57,289 bases of DNA from Flavobacterium cyanobacteriorum (GCF_002251835.1 NZ_NOXV01000299.1:30969-88257); one strand, 5' to 3'; positions 42,371 through 52,215 are shown, counted from the stretch's first letter. Notes: a model not told the origin generated them from the letters alone. Made by a program: numbers and translations.

Positions 42371-43210
42371 TTATTTTAAAGGTCTTTTCTGGGCAACAAT
42401 AAGGCAGCTGCTCCCAAAAGGTATCCTCTTCTTTTCAGAAATCATGGTCAACTCTTTTGAAAAGAAAAAATCTGCCATTTTAGTAAACAATCCCGTTCTT
42501 ATAGTATGCTCCTTTTTATATTTGTTTTTCAGTTCTCCCTGGCCTTTTTTTATTCCTAACAAGCTTGGGAGGCTCCTGAAAAGAAAAATAGGAAAGGGTA
42601 ACATGGCAAAGAAATAGCTCGAATATACCATTGTAAAGCCGTTTGCCTTAAGTTTCTTTTCCATATCTTTAATCGTGTACCTCCTGTAATGGCCCGCAGC
42701 TACATCATCATCAGACCATATTGCATTATAAGCCGGGACCGTAATAAATACTTCGCCACCAGGCACCAGGTATTCATTTATGCTTTGCAAAAAGTGGTTG
42801 TCATCTTCTATATGCTCAACTACATCAAAAACACCTATAGTGTCTATAGTATTCTTTTTGAACCCTGCGTCCTGTAGTGTGGCACATACTATTGTTTTGA
42901 GCCCTCTTTTTTTAGCATTTTGGCAGCCTTGGGGGCCTGGCTCTACAAGTACACAATTAAATCCTGCGTCTTCAAGCCCTTTAGAGACATAGCCATTACC
43001 CCCTCCAACATCGAATATAGTTTTGCCTGATGCAAAATTTCTAAAGGCCTGTACTATACATTTATTCCTTTGTTTGAACCAAAAGCTGTTTTCTTCTATT
43101 TCAAAAAGGTCCTGGTTGGCATTTTCCGGATAGGAAATAGCAGAGGTATTTGCTGCATAATAAATACCATCTTTAAACAGCAACGTTTCTGTATAGTCTT
43201 CTATTTTCAT
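42371..43210 (-). CDS. Class I SAM-dependent methyltransferase
   Basis: A 279-residue methyltransferase. The SAM-binding motif is FDVGGGNGYVSKGLEDAGF (about 71-89), with DVVEHIEDDNHFL as motif after it, typical of O- or C-methylation enzymes that act on sugars, lipids or carrier intermediates. The end region is basic and hydrophobic. It starts in a TAATG overlap with wecE and precedes the GT-C gene, so a role in modifying this glycan or its carrier is inferred from place alone. Confidence 0.8.
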   Translation of the reverse strand: MKIEDYTETLLFKDGIYYAANTSAISYPENANQDLFEIEENSFWFKQRNKCIVQAFRNFASGKTIFDVGGGNGYVSKGLEDAGFNCVLVEPGPQGCQNAKKRGLKTIVCATLQDAGFKKNTIDTIGVFDVVEHIEDDNHFLQSINEYLVPGGEVFITVPAYNAIWSDDDVAAGHYRRYTIKDMEKKLKANGFTMVYSSYFFAMLPFPIFLFRSLPSLLGIKKGQGELKNKYKKEHTIRTGLFTKMADFFFSKELTMISEKKRIPFGSSCLIVAQKRPLK

Positions 43211-44331
43211 TATCGCATTATTTGTTTTATAACCCTGTCTATATGTATCTCATAGTACATGGGAAGCCTCAGGAGGCAATCTGTAAACTTCTCTGTATAT
43301 GGTAATTCCCGCCCGTCATGAGAGTTATTATAAAAATCACTTTTATGCAGGCTTATATAATGGAATACTGCCAGTATATCGGCTTCCTTTAATTTTGTTA
43401 TCAGGCGGGAGCGTTGCCCGAGACTGCTGCAAATCAGGTAAAACATATGTGCATTATTAGTAGCGTACTCCGGAATAACTGGTAATGCCAATCCATTTTC
43501 GGCAGCCCACCCCGCAAGGGACGTGAAGTACGTGTCCCACAATTGCTTTCGGCGTGACTGTATATCTTCTATATTTTCTAACTGCGCCCATAAAAATGCC
43601 GCAATGATTTCTGATGGGAGGAACGAGCTCCCTACGTCTACCCAGCCATATTTATTTACTTCGCCCCTAAAAAAAGCTGATCTGTTAGTACCCTTTTCCC
43701 AGATAATTTCAGCCCGGTCTATAAACTGCCGGTCGTTTATTGCCAGCATCCCGCCTTCACCGGAAATAATGTTTTTCGTTTCATGGAAAGAAAAGGCAGC
43801 AAGGTGGCCAATGGAGCCTAAGGCGCGTTTTACACCATCCCTGCCGGTATAAAAACTGTCGATGGCCTGTGCTGCGTCTTCTATTACATATAAGTTGTAC
43901 TTGGCTGCAAGTTCCATTATTTTATCCATATTACAGGCTACCCCGGCATAATGTACCGGTACAATTGCTTTGGTCTTTGATGTAATCAGCGGTTCAATTG
44001 TGTCTTCATTGATATTGGGGTGTTCCGGCCTGCTGTCAGCAAACACTATCTTGGCCCCTCGCAGTACAAAGGCATTGGCTGTTGAAACAAAAGTATATGA
44101 TGGCATTATTACCTCGTCACCCTCTTTGATATTGATTAATATTGCGGCCATTTCCAGGGCGTCAGTGCAGGATGTCGTCAGGAGGCATTTGCTGAACCCG
44201 TACAGATCTTCGAAAAATTTCTGGCACTTTTGGGTATACTTTCCATTACCTGAAATTTTGCCTGATCTTACGGCGTCTTCAATATAATATGTTTCTTTAC
44301 CTGTTAAATAAGGTTTATTAAATGGTATCAT
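43210..44331 (-). CDS. wecE: dTDP-4-amino-4,6-dideoxygalactose transaminase
   Basis: A 373-residue PLP enzyme of the sugar aminotransferase family that converts dTDP-4-keto-6-deoxyglucose to dTDP-Fuc4N. Landmarks: EDAAQA (151-156, Asp152 to the PLP nitrogen), SFHETKN (181-187, Lys186 the PLP lysine) and GEGGML. The start (MIPFNKPYLTGKETYYIEDA) matches WecE/RffA closely. It overlaps the WecD-like gene by 14 bases. It competes with RmlC/RmlD for the RmlB product, so this locus could make both dTDP-Rha and dTDP-Fuc4NAc. Confidence 0.88.
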   Translation of the reverse strand: MIPFNKPYLTGKETYYIEDAVRSGKISGNGKYTQKCQKFFEDLYGFSKCLLTTSCTDALEMAAILINIKEGDEVIMPSYTFVSTANAFVLRGAKIVFADSRPEHPNINEDTIEPLITSKTKAIVPVHYAGVACNMDKIMELAAKYNLYVIEDAAQAIDSFYTGRDGVKRALGSIGHLAAFSFHETKNIISGEGGMLAINDRQFIDRAEIIWEKGTNRSAFFRGEVNKYGWVDVGSSFLPSEIIAAFLWAQLENIEDIQSRRKQLWDTYFTSLAGWAAENGLALPVIPEYATNNAHMFYLICSSLGQRSRLITKLKEADILAVFHYISLHKSDFYNNSHDGRELPYTEKFTDCLLRLPMYYEIHIDRVIKQIMR

Positions 44332-44989
44332 TTTTATAATAATGCATAATATTTATTTTCTCCGCAACTGAATATCCCTGGCATATATAAAAATTACATG
44401 CGGCCGAGTTAGATTCCTGTGTAGGTATGTATAATTTGTAAATTCTTTTTTGCAGTAATTCATTTTCAACATACGCAAGAAGCTGTTTCCCTATTCCCTG
44501 CCCCTGATATTGTGGCAGAACGCCTATTAATCCTATAGTTGCAGCATCCGCACTACTACGGTATGTAACCATTCCTGCCAGTTTGTCGCCCGAAAAATAT
44601 CCCAGTACATCATCTGCGATACTCCGTGAAAAAGATTTATCAACCCATTCCCTGTATAATGGTTCAAAAAAAATATTCAGGTTCGAATCCATTTTAAACC
44701 TGCTATGCTTTCCGCTTTCAAAAGCTATCAGATATAGCTCCTGAAGATACTCCTTACTGATTATGGGCCTGATGTTGTTTACTCCCTCATGCTTCGCTTG
44801 CAGCTTTTTAAAAAAAACAAGCTTCTTTTCCTTGTACTTATTAGTAAATCCTTTAATATCAACTGAATCTGCTTCTGTTTTTACATAAATCAGATCATAA
44901 CCCCTAACTTCATAAGAGTTTTCCGGAGCAACAAGCTCCCCTATAGTGCGCCCAAAAAATTTTGTATCCCAGTCTAAATGCTTTAACAT
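44318..44989 (-). CDS. wecD: WecD-like GNAT N-acetyltransferase
   Basis: A 223-residue GNAT with the acetyl-CoA site IGLIGVLPQYQGQGIGKQLL (about 152-171). The two-part structure, a variable N-terminal half (DWDTKFFGRTIGEL) and a GNAT C-terminal half, fits WecD/RffC, which acetylates dTDP-Fuc4N to dTDP-Fuc4NAc. Its overlap with wecE supports that substrate. The gene name is assigned by context as much as by sequence. Confidence 0.75.
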   Translation of the reverse strand: MLKHLDWDTKFFGRTIGELVAPENSYEVRGYDLIYVKTEADSVDIKGFTNKYKEKKLVFFKKLQAKHEGVNNIRPIISKEYLQELYLIAFESGKHSRFKMDSNLNIFFEPLYREWVDKSFSRSIADDVLGYFSGDKLAGMVTYRSSADAATIGLIGVLPQYQGQGIGKQLLAYVENELLQKRIYKLYIPTQESNSAACNFYICQGYSVAEKINIMHYYKNDTI

Positions 44990-44990
44990 G

Positions 44991-45917
44991 CTATAACATT
45001 TCGTCTATAATATATGTAGGCCTGGCTTTCCCCTGTTCAAAAATTTTACCTATGTAAATGCCTATTACACCTATTGTGGTAATAATAATGCCTGACAAAA
45101 ACCATATAGAAATAATGATTGAACTAAACCCTGACACTTCTACACGGTTGCCTATCGCCAGGTAAAAGTAGTATATGCCTATGATGAATGACAAAATTGA
45201 AATAAATATGCCAAACTTTACAAATAGTTTTAACGGTTTGTTTGAAAAAGAAATTATTGTATTGAAGGCAAGGCTTAGTAATTTTGACAAATTATAGCTG
45301 GTGGAGCCGGCAAATCGTTCCGCATGTTCTACTTCTATTGACGTGGTTTTAAATCCAACAAACTTTACAAATAAGGGAAAAAACTTTATGCGGTCCCCTA
45401 TTGTCAATACTGCCTCGATAACTTTGATATTATATATCCCATAGTTGGCCACTTCATTGTCATACTCGCTATCTGTTAAATAGGCATATATCCATGAAAA
45501 TATTTTTGATGAAATTTTTTTTAATGAAGAATCCTTTCTTACAGAACGTTTTGCTAAGACTACTTCATAGCCCTCTTTCGCTTTATGATATAAATTAATT
45601 ATCTCCTTTGGCTGGTCCTGCAGATCACAATCCATCACGATTACCCATTCACCTTTAACTTGTGAGAGGCCGGCCATAATTGCGGGATGCTGTCCAAAAT
45701 TTCTGCTGAGCCTCAGGCATTTAAGTTCTTTATGTTTTTCAGCTAAATCTTTCATTACCTCCCAGGAGTTATCCGGGCTGCGGTCATCTACTAAAATAAT
45801 TTCATAGCTTTTATCCAGAAGCCGCATTGCGTCCTGGATTTGCTTAACAAGTTCATGGACTATATCCTCCGCCCTATATACCGGGCTTACAATAGATATG
45901 TGCGGGAGGTTTTGCAT
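44991..45917 (-). CDS. Family 2 glycosyltransferase with C-terminal membrane spans (GtrB/ArnC-like)
   Basis: A 308-residue GT-A enzyme with VDDRSPDNSWEV and MDCDLQDQP (Asp pair for metal/donor binding), and two membrane helices near the C-terminus (about 230-255 and 268-292). It resembles dolichol-phosphate mannose synthase, GtrB and ArnC, which link a sugar to undecaprenyl phosphate. It is 4 bases downstream of the SMR-like gene. Together with the GT-C enzyme the set makes, flips and uses a lipid-P-sugar. Confidence 0.85.
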   Translation of the reverse strand: MQNLPHISIVSPVYRAEDIVHELVKQIQDAMRLLDKSYEIILVDDRSPDNSWEVMKDLAEKHKELKCLRLSRNFGQHPAIMAGLSQVKGEWVIVMDCDLQDQPKEIINLYHKAKEGYEVVLAKRSVRKDSSLKKISSKIFSWIYAYLTDSEYDNEVANYGIYNIKVIEAVLTIGDRIKFFPLFVKFVGFKTTSIEVEHAERFAGSTSYNLSKLLSLAFNTIISFSNKPLKLFVKFGIFISILSFIIGIYYFYLAIGNRVEVSGFSSIIISIWFLSGIIITTIGVIGIYIGKIFEQGKARPTYIIDEML

Positions 45918-45921
45918 AAAG

Positions 45922-46287
45922 TTAGTAATTTACCGTTACAATAATTCCTAATAGTATCAAGATTAAACCGGCTATCTTACCTATTGTAAAGGCCTCTCCC
46001 AAAAAGCATACGCCAATTACAAATACCAGTGCAGGCGCAAGGCTCATAAAAGGATAGGCCCGTGTGATTTCAAGTGTTGTCATCGCTGCCATCCAGAATA
46101 CAGACGCAGTGAACGCTGATATAAATCCGGATATTATATAAGGGTCAAATAGCGCCTTGCATAAAAACATTGCCTTGTCCTGGAAACCGGCGGGCAATGC
46201 CCCTAATTGATTAAGCCTCCATTTTAAGATTATCTGCCCATAAACAGTAAAGACCAGTGTGCCTGCTATGTAATAGTAACTATTCAT
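45922..46287 (-). CDS. SMR/EamA-like four-helix protein (ArnE/ArnF-like)
   Basis: A 121-residue protein with four membrane helices and YGQIILKWRLNQLG near the start, and the C-terminal pattern VCFLGEAFTIGKIAGLILIL of small multidrug resistance/EamA half-size transporters. In the ArnE/ArnF case such proteins flip undecaprenyl-P-sugars. It overlaps rmlD by 8 bases and sits just before the GT2 gene, so a flippase role is likely by context; drug export is an alternative. Confidence 0.7.
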   Translation of the reverse strand: MNSYYYIAGTLVFTVYGQIILKWRLNQLGALPAGFQDKAMFLCKALFDPYIISGFISAFTASVFWMAAMTTLEITRAYPFMSLAPALVFVIGVCFLGEAFTIGKIAGLILILLGIIVTVNY

Positions 46288-47122
46288 CTTTTGTAGCTAA
46301 TCCTTTATCCCAATCTTTTATCATTAAATTAAACCGACTGCTAATATTACTTTTATCCAGCACGCTATACTTTGGCCTCTTAGCCGGAGTAGGATAAGCT
46401 GATGTAGGTATGGGCTGTAAATCTATAGTAATTTTATTTACCTCAAATATTTTTTTTGCAAAATCATACCAGCTGCAGCTGCCTTCATTACTAAAATTAT
46501 AAATGCCGTAATGGTTTTTATTGCTTTTCAATATAGTAATAATAGCTTCTGCAAGGTCAACGGCATGGGTAGGGGTGCCAATTTGGTCATTTACTACATT
46601 GATACGGTCCCTCTCCCCTGCAAGCCTCAGCATGGTTTTCATAAAATTATGGCCAAATTGCGAATATACCCATGAAGTCCTGATGATGTAATACCGCTCC
46701 AATATGGCCTGTATTTCCTGCTCGCCCTGAAGTTTGGTTTTTCCGTAAACGCTTTGGGGGTTAGGGATGTCTTCTTCGGTATAAGGTTCTGTTTTGGTTC
46801 CGTCAAACACAAAATCGGTAGATATGTGTACCAGCAATACATCATGCCGTTTACAAATTTCCGCTACATTCGCCGCGCCGGTTACATTCACTGCAAATGC
46901 TTTTTCAGGCTCACTTTCAGCTTTGTCTACCGCTGTATAGGCAGCCGCATTTATGCACGCATCAGGCTTATGTTTTGTAAAAAATCTGTTTACGCTTTTT
47001 TTATCGGTTATATCAGCTTCAGCGGAAGAGGCAAAACAAAAGGTAATATCTGGATGACTGGCCGCAATATGCTGCAGTGCCTGCCCTAACTGCCCTGATG
47101 CTCCTGTTACTGCTACTACCAT
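46280..47122 (-). CDS. rmlD: dTDP-4-dehydrorhamnose reductase
   Basis: A 280-residue SDR enzyme that makes dTDP-L-rhamnose in the last step. The Rossmann motif is GASGQLGQAL (about 7-16), with CINAAAYTAVDKAE and the catalytic YGKTK (around 128-132). The start codon lies 7 bases inside the rmlC end. The full rml set (B-A-C-D in transcription order) is present and contiguous. Confidence 0.95.
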   Translation of the reverse strand: MVVAVTGASGQLGQALQHIAASHPDITFCFASSAEADITDKKSVNRFFTKHKPDACINAAAYTAVDKAESEPEKAFAVNVTGAANVAEICKRHDVLLVHISTDFVFDGTKTEPYTEEDIPNPQSVYGKTKLQGEQEIQAILERYYIIRTSWVYSQFGHNFMKTMLRLAGERDRINVVNDQIGTPTHAVDLAEAIITILKSNKNHYGIYNFSNEGSCSWYDFAKKIFEVNKITIDLQPIPTSAYPTPAKRPKYSVLDKSNISSRFNLMIKDWDKGLATKDE

Positions 47123-47667
47123 ATGGGGCGTGAATTTTTAAGGAGGGGCAAAACTTTGTCCTTGTCCGATATTATAAGATGTTCGCCCTGGAATTGCCAG
47201 TCAATAGCTATTTCAGGATCATTAAACAGTATGCCTCCTTCCGACTCTTTATTGTAAAAATTATCACATTTATAAAAAAATGTAGCCGTTTCGCTAAGCA
47301 CTAAAAACCCATGGGCAAAACCCCTCGGCACAAACAGTTGCTTTTGGTTTTCAGAAGACAATACCACAGAAAAATACTGCCCGAATGTGGCCGAATCCGG
47401 CCTTATATCAAGGGCAACGTCAAGTACCTCTCCCTGGAGCACCCTTACCAGCTTCGCCTGTGCATGTTCACCCGTCTGGTAATGCAGCCCCCTGAGGACA
47501 CCTTTAGCCGAGTGAGACTGGTTATCCTGTACAAAATGAACATTTACGCCTGTTCTCTCTTCAAATCGCTTTTCATTAAAGCTCTCCATAAAATAACCAC
47601 GCTCGTCATAAAGCACATTTGGCTCTACAACAAAACAACCTTCCAGAGGGGTGGGGGTAACTTTCAT
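47116..47667 (-). CDS. rmlC: dTDP-4-dehydrorhamnose 3,5-epimerase
   Basis: A 183-residue cupin-like enzyme epimerising C3 and C5 of the 4-keto sugar. The conserved GVLRGLHYQ carries the catalytic base His (62 here), and FVPRGFAHGFLVLS the second conserved part. ATG at 47667 is chosen; the 9-base longer reading begins with TTG and would overlap rmlA's end. The gene starts 1 base after the rmlA stop and its 3' end overlaps rmlD. Confidence 0.95.
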   Translation of the reverse strand: MKVTPTPLEGCFVVEPNVLYDERGYFMESFNEKRFEERTGVNVHFVQDNQSHSAKGVLRGLHYQTGEHAQAKLVRVLQGEVLDVALDIRPDSATFGQYFSVVLSSENQKQLFVPRGFAHGFLVLSETATFFYKCDNFYNKESEGGILFNDPEIAIDWQFQGEHLIISDKDKVLPLLKNSRPIW

Positions 47668-47668
47668 T

Positions 47669-48529
47669 TTAGTCAATAATACTTAATAGGTGTTTTCCGT
47701 AACCGCTTTTCAGCAGGGGTTCCGCCAGTTGTTTTAACTGGCCGCTACCAATAAAACCCATTTTATAAGCAGCCTCTTCAATAGCACCGATTTTAAGCCC
47801 CTGGCGCTCTTCAATTACCTGTACAAACTGGCTGGCCTGCATAAGCGAATTAAAAGTGCCGGTATCGAGCCAGGCTGTCCCCCTGTCCAGTATACTTACC
47901 TTCAGCCTGCCCCTGTTCAGGTATTCTTTATTGACATCGGTTATTTCAAGTTCGCCCCTGTGGCTGGGCTTTATATGAGCTGCTATCTCCACTACTTCAT
48001 TATCATAAAAATAAATGCCCGGAACAGCATAATTTGATTTAGGTTTCTCCGGTTTTTCTTCAATGGAGAGTACATTTCCCTGGGCATCAAAGTCCACTAC
48101 GCCGTAGCGTTCGGGGTCATGCACATGATATGCATATATAACTCCCCCTTCAGGATTGTTATTAGCCTGCAGTAGGCCAGAAAGGCCTGTGCCATAAAAG
48201 ATATTATCTCCCAAAATCAGGGCAACTTTATCCTGCCCTATAAAATTTTTCCCTATTATGAATGCTTCTGCAAGGCCGTTGGGGTGTTCCTGAACCGCAT
48301 ACTCAAACCGGCAGCCCAGCCTGCTTCCGTCGCCAAGGAGTTGCCTGAACAAGGGAAGGTCGTGCGGGGTTGATATTATAAGGATTTCCCTGATGCCGGA
48401 CCAGATGAGGGTTGACAAAGGGTAATATATCATGGGTTTGTCATAAATAGGCATAAGCTGCTTGCTTACAGCCAGTGTCAAAGGGTGGAGCCTTGTCCCC
48501 GAACCTCCTGCCAGTATTATCCCTTTCAT
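47669..48529 (-). CDS. rmlA: Glucose-1-phosphate thymidylyltransferase
   Basis: A 286-residue enzyme forming dTDP-glucose from dTTP and glucose-1-phosphate. The signature [20 protein letters not shown] is near the N-terminus, with [11 protein letters not shown] and the sugar-binding [19 protein letters not shown] following. The ATG at 48529 overlaps the rmlB TGA (ATGA), better than a GTG 27 bases upstream. Single copy in the window; it feeds both branches made from RmlB. Confidence 0.96.
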   Translation of the reverse strand: MKGIILAGGSGTRLHPLTLAVSKQLMPIYDKPMIYYPLSTLIWSGIREILIISTPHDLPLFRQLLGDGSRLGCRFEYAVQEHPNGLAEAFIIGKNFIGQDKVALILGDNIFYGTGLSGLLQANNNPEGGVIYAYHVHDPERYGVVDFDAQGNVLSIEEKPEKPKSNYAVPGIYFYDNEVVEIAAHIKPSHRGELEITDVNKEYLNRGRLKVSILDRGTAWLDTGTFNSLMQASQFVQVIEERQGLKIGAIEEAAYKMGFIGSGQLKQLAEPLLKSGYGKHLLSIID

Positions 48530-49542
48530 TGGTTGTTTAATTTTTGAAGGTACCACTCAATTGTTTTCAAGATACCGCTTTCAAAGTTTTCCTCTGCTTT
48601 CCAGCCGAGTTCTGTTTCTATTTTTGTAGCATCTATAGCATAGCGCAGGTCATGCCCGGGCCGGTCTTTTACAAAAGTAATCTGCTCTTTGTAGCTGCCC
48701 TGCCCTTTTGGCTTCAACTTATCCAGTAATTCGCATATCGTGTGGGCAATATAAAGATTATTCCTCTCATTGCGACCGCCAATATTATAGGTTTCGCCGG
48801 CCCTGCCGTTCCTGTATACAAGGTCTATTCCTTTACAGTGATCCATTACGTAAAGCCAGTCGCGCACGTTTTCGCCTTTACCATAAATCGGGATATTTTC
48901 ACCCGCAACCGCTTTCCTTATAATGGTAGGGATTAGCTTTTCCGGATGTTGTTTTGGCCCATAATTGTTGGAGCAGTTAGTCGTGACCACATTCATGCCA
49001 TAGGTATGGAAATAGCTTCTGACCAGCATATCTGATGCGGCTTTTGAAGCGCTGTAAGGGCTGTTTGGCGCATAGGGGGTTTCTTCGGTAAAGAGGCCTT
49101 CGGCGCCCAGGGTGCCATATACCTCATCTGTAGATATATGGTGAAACCTGTAGTTTTCATATCCGCTTCGGTATTGCTGTGGCGCTTCCATCCAGTGCTT
49201 GCGTGCAGTTTCGAGCAGGTTAAATGTCCCCAGTACATTTGTTCTTACAAAGGCTTCCGGCCCGGTTATGGAGTTATCCACGTGTGACTCTGCCGCAAAG
49301 TGGATAACCCCTGTAAAATTATATTGCTTAAAAAGCTGCTCTACAAACTCTAGGTTGCAAATGTCTCCCTGGATAAAGGTATATCCGGGATGATTTTCTG
49401 ATTCTTTTATGTTGGATAAATCTCCAGCGTAAGTAAGCATATCAAGATTTACGAGCTTTACGTCCCTGTTATTTTCAAGGAACCAGGTAATGAAATTTGA
49501 CCCTATGAAACCGGCTCCACCGGTAATTAAGATGGATTGCAT
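48526..49542 (-). CDS. rmlB: dTDP-glucose 4,6-dehydratase
   Basis: A 338-residue extended SDR enzyme. Rossmann motif [10 protein letters not shown] (8-17), [19 protein letters not shown] and the catalytic YSASKAASD are all conserved. Its product dTDP-4-keto-6-deoxyglucose is the branch point for RmlC/D and WecE/D. It comes 12 bases after the Wzz-like gene and is the first rml gene of the operon. Confidence 0.97.
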   Translation of the reverse strand: MQSILITGGAGFIGSNFITWFLENNRDVKLVNLDMLTYAGDLSNIKESENHPGYTFIQGDICNLEFVEQLFKQYNFTGVIHFAAESHVDNSITGPEAFVRTNVLGTFNLLETARKHWMEAPQQYRSGYENYRFHHISTDEVYGTLGAEGLFTEETPYAPNSPYSASKAASDMLVRSYFHTYGMNVVTTNCSNNYGPKQHPEKLIPTIIRKAVAGENIPIYGKGENVRDWLYVMDHCKGIDLVYRNGRAGETYNIGGRNERNNLYIAHTICELLDKLKPKGQGSYKEQITFVKDRPGHDLRYAIDATKIETELGWKAEENFESGILKTIEWYLQKLNNQ

Positions 49543-49554
49543 TTTATGGCTATA

Positions 49555-50508
49555 TTAATTAGAATGTTGTTTGAAAGCTTTGATGAATAATACAAATAGG
49601 CAATAGAGCAGGAGGAAAGCAATGGGAAACACAAATTTTGCCTTACCACTAACACCATCCCTGTCCAGCACATTTAATGAGGTGCTGGTGTCTTTAACAA
49701 CTTTTTGGAAGTTAATCCTGGAGATCTGAAGTATTGCTTTTTCACTGATCAGTTCATCTTTTCGTTTGATAATTTCACTTAACTCAGTGTTTTCATTATA
49801 AACAAGGCTGCCTCCCACATTCGCACGCCCGCTAGAAAAGCTGTTTAAAATACCATCTATCTGCTTTATAATGGAGTCATTTGCCCTGAGCTTTACATCC
49901 AGGCTTTTTAACTGTTCTTTCTGGATAATGTCATAATAAGCATTATCATTAAAAAAGGTTACTATTGGCGATACAAGTTTTTTATAGTCGGTTTTATCTT
50001 TTGTAGACATCAACACCCTGTGGGTAGGATAATTTTTGCTGGTAACATTATCTTCCACAACTTTTGAAATACTTCCATCTTCAGCCATCAATTTAATCAA
50101 TTCAAAATTGGTTTCCCGCTGGTGTACAAAATCATAAACGCTGTTGATAGGGGATATTTTTATTGAAAGTAGCTTTTTTGGCTCACTAATGCCCAAGCTT
50201 TTAATAAAGGCTGTGTCATTTTCTTTAATTTTGGAATTTAATAGTTCCACCTTCGAATAAAGATAATCAACACTTCCAAAATTTGGCATTACGATTATCT
50301 GATGGTTATAAATTTTAACTTTTTTATCAACAAAGTAACCGATTACCGCACCGGCGGCTATTATTAATAATATAACTGCCAGATTACGTCTGATAAAAAA
50401 TAGCGCTTTGAAGATGTTGTCAGACATTTTTGAAAAACTGCCTTTTAATTTTTCCTTTACCTGCAAAAGGTCTATCTCCTTATCGGCATTATTAGGTTGT
50501 TGTGCCAT
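49555..50508 (-). CDS. Wzz-like chain-length determinant
   Basis: A 317-residue protein with two membrane helices (about 44-61 and 287-308) and a long periplasmic, partly coiled-coil middle, the topology of Wzz polysaccharide copolymerases. No cytosolic kinase domain follows, so it is not a Wzc. It probably sets chain length with one of the two polymerase-like proteins. Sequence identity with known Wzz is limited to layout. The gene starts right after the DUF6909-like stop. Confidence 0.7.
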   Translation of the reverse strand: MAQQPNNADKEIDLLQVKEKLKGSFSKMSDNIFKALFFIRRNLAVILLIIAAGAVIGYFVDKKVKIYNHQIIVMPNFGSVDYLYSKVELLNSKIKENDTAFIKSLGISEPKKLLSIKISPINSVYDFVHQRETNFELIKLMAEDGSISKVVEDNVTSKNYPTHRVLMSTKDKTDYKKLVSPIVTFFNDNAYYDIIQKEQLKSLDVKLRANDSIIKQIDGILNSFSSGRANVGGSLVYNENTELSEIIKRKDELISEKAILQISRINFQKVVKDTSTSLNVLDRDGVSGKAKFVFPIAFLLLYCLFVLFIKAFKQHSN

Positions 50509-50509
50509 A

Positions 50510-52198
50510 TTAAGTGATGTTAAATATTTGCTCTAAAATTTTTATAGTTATTAAATATGTGGGTTTAACGCCTGTGGTGCCAAGGCCGCCGGAAGCCAGT
50601 GTACTGCCGGTTTCAAGCGGGTTATCAGAAGCATAATAGGCATAGCGCACCTTAACATCCGGGTTAATGCTCTTCCTGATTTTTGACGCTGACTGTATAG
50701 CCTTCTGGTAATAGGCGCCCTCCATTTCCAGGCCGATAACGCCCCAGGTAGATTCGTTGAAAAACTTCAGCAGGTCCTTATTTTGCAGTGATGTACCCAG
50801 CACTGTAACCATAGGGCCGCTGTATACGGGTATGCCCTGACCTTCGAACATTGCCGCCGTCAGCTCATTTTCAAAGGGATAATTATCGCCCGTACCCTCA
50901 TTAATATGGGCCGAAGGTATCATAATATCGCCTTTGTTTCCTTCGAGTATGCCTGCCTTACCCATTATGGAAACAGACTCAACATTAAGGAATGTCCTGC
51001 TCTTGCCTTCTTTATAAGGCTTCAGCAATTCATCAATGGTTTCATAGGCCTGCTCACCAAAAGCATAATCCATAACTATTATTACCGGCATATCACCTTT
51101 GATAAGTGCCTTGGGAAATGCTGTTTTTGAAAAATCTATCTGGGCAGTGTCAAATATCTGCACGTCAATATTAGTACCCGATGTGTCAGGGATAGATATC
51201 ATGCCTGACTTAAGGGCAACTTCCTCAACCTTTTTCCTAACCTCTCCATTACCGGACTTGCTCAATTCCTCATAAATAAAAAAATCATCCTTGTCTTTAT
51301 ACCTGGTCCTTAGCACTCCTGTAGCGAAAATAGAGTTCATAACGCTGTGCATGTTGGCACTTATGATGTGGATAGGCCGTTCTAACAAGCCGTTCTGCTT
51401 CAGTACATTCTTAATATTATTAGCCCATATTTCCCCATGGATGTGATGCCCCAGCCTTTCCCTTAATATAGGGCTGAAGGTAATAGTCCTTTTAGGGCCA
51501 CCTGTGGCTTCCTCTATAGCCAGTTTGCCCAGCCAGTAAATTACATGCAGGAACCTGTCAGGCGACTCAGGGGTACCGAAAGCATCATATATATCAATAA
51601 CCTCTGCAAATGTACGCCCGAGGACGTTAGAAACATGAGAGATTGTTTTTTCCCTTTCTACAAGGGTCAGCTTCTTGTTTAGCTGTATTGCCTGTTCCAG
51701 CTTTAGCCAGTCGCGCGCTATTTCGCCGTTATCGTCAATCAGGACCCTGTCTTTTATTTTATGCGACTCAATAAAAATAAAGGTCAGGTGGGTAAGAATA
51801 TCATATATATCCGATCGCCCGCGCGTAATCTCAACGTTCATCTGTTCCTCATCAATACGGTAGCAGTTACGCTTTCTTTTCGGCGGCACTATAGCTTTAA
51901 AATGTGATTTGGAATAGCCTTCGTCTGACGTGAGGTTGATAAAACGGCACTCTTCAATGCCTGTGGGTAAACGTTCAATAACATACAGCAACCCGTTAAG
52001 CTCTACTTTTTCCCCGGCTATGGAACCGTATATTTCAGGGCGCAGCGACAGCAGTGCTTCGCGCAAAGTATCGCCTGAAACACCCATCGGCTTATAAAAC
52101 CCGCGGTTGAACAAGTGCCTCATGGTTATGTACAGCTTTTCTATAGCTGCTGATGATTCCTGAGCCCTTGACCGTGATATGTTCTTTATTGCTTGCAT
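50510..52198 (-). CDS. DUF6909-like protein with nucleoside-phosphorylase-like C-terminal part
   Basis: A 562-residue soluble protein with no signal peptide or membrane spans. The C-terminal half (about 270-560) contains VIIVMDYAFGEQAYETIDEL and STWGVIGLEMEGAYYQKAIQ, the latter resembling the Glu-containing substrate loop of nucleoside phosphorylases (MEGA). I associate it with the flavobacterial family DUF6909, but no function is known. It precedes wzz by 1 base and is led by a -7 element (52216-52223), so it may head the polysaccharide operon, though this link could be accidental. Confidence 0.6.
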   Translation of the reverse strand: MQAIKNISRSRAQESSAAIEKLYITMRHLFNRGFYKPMGVSGDTLREALLSLRPEIYGSIAGEKVELNGLLYVIERLPTGIEECRFINLTSDEGYSKSHFKAIVPPKRKRNCYRIDEEQMNVEITRGRSDIYDILTHLTFIFIESHKIKDRVLIDDNGEIARDWLKLEQAIQLNKKLTLVEREKTISHVSNVLGRTFAEVIDIYDAFGTPESPDRFLHVIYWLGKLAIEEATGGPKRTITFSPILRERLGHHIHGEIWANNIKNVLKQNGLLERPIHIISANMHSVMNSIFATGVLRTRYKDKDDFFIYEELSKSGNGEVRKKVEEVALKSGMISIPDTSGTNIDVQIFDTAQIDFSKTAFPKALIKGDMPVIIVMDYAFGEQAYETIDELLKPYKEGKSRTFLNVESVSIMGKAGILEGNKGDIMIPSAHINEGTGDNYPFENELTAAMFEGQGIPVYSGPMVTVLGTSLQNKDLLKFFNESTWGVIGLEMEGAYYQKAIQSASKIRKSINPDVKVRYAYYASDNPLETGSTLASGGLGTTGVKPTYLITIKILEQIFNIT

Positions 52199-52215
52199 TA
52201 ATGGTAATTTAGTGG

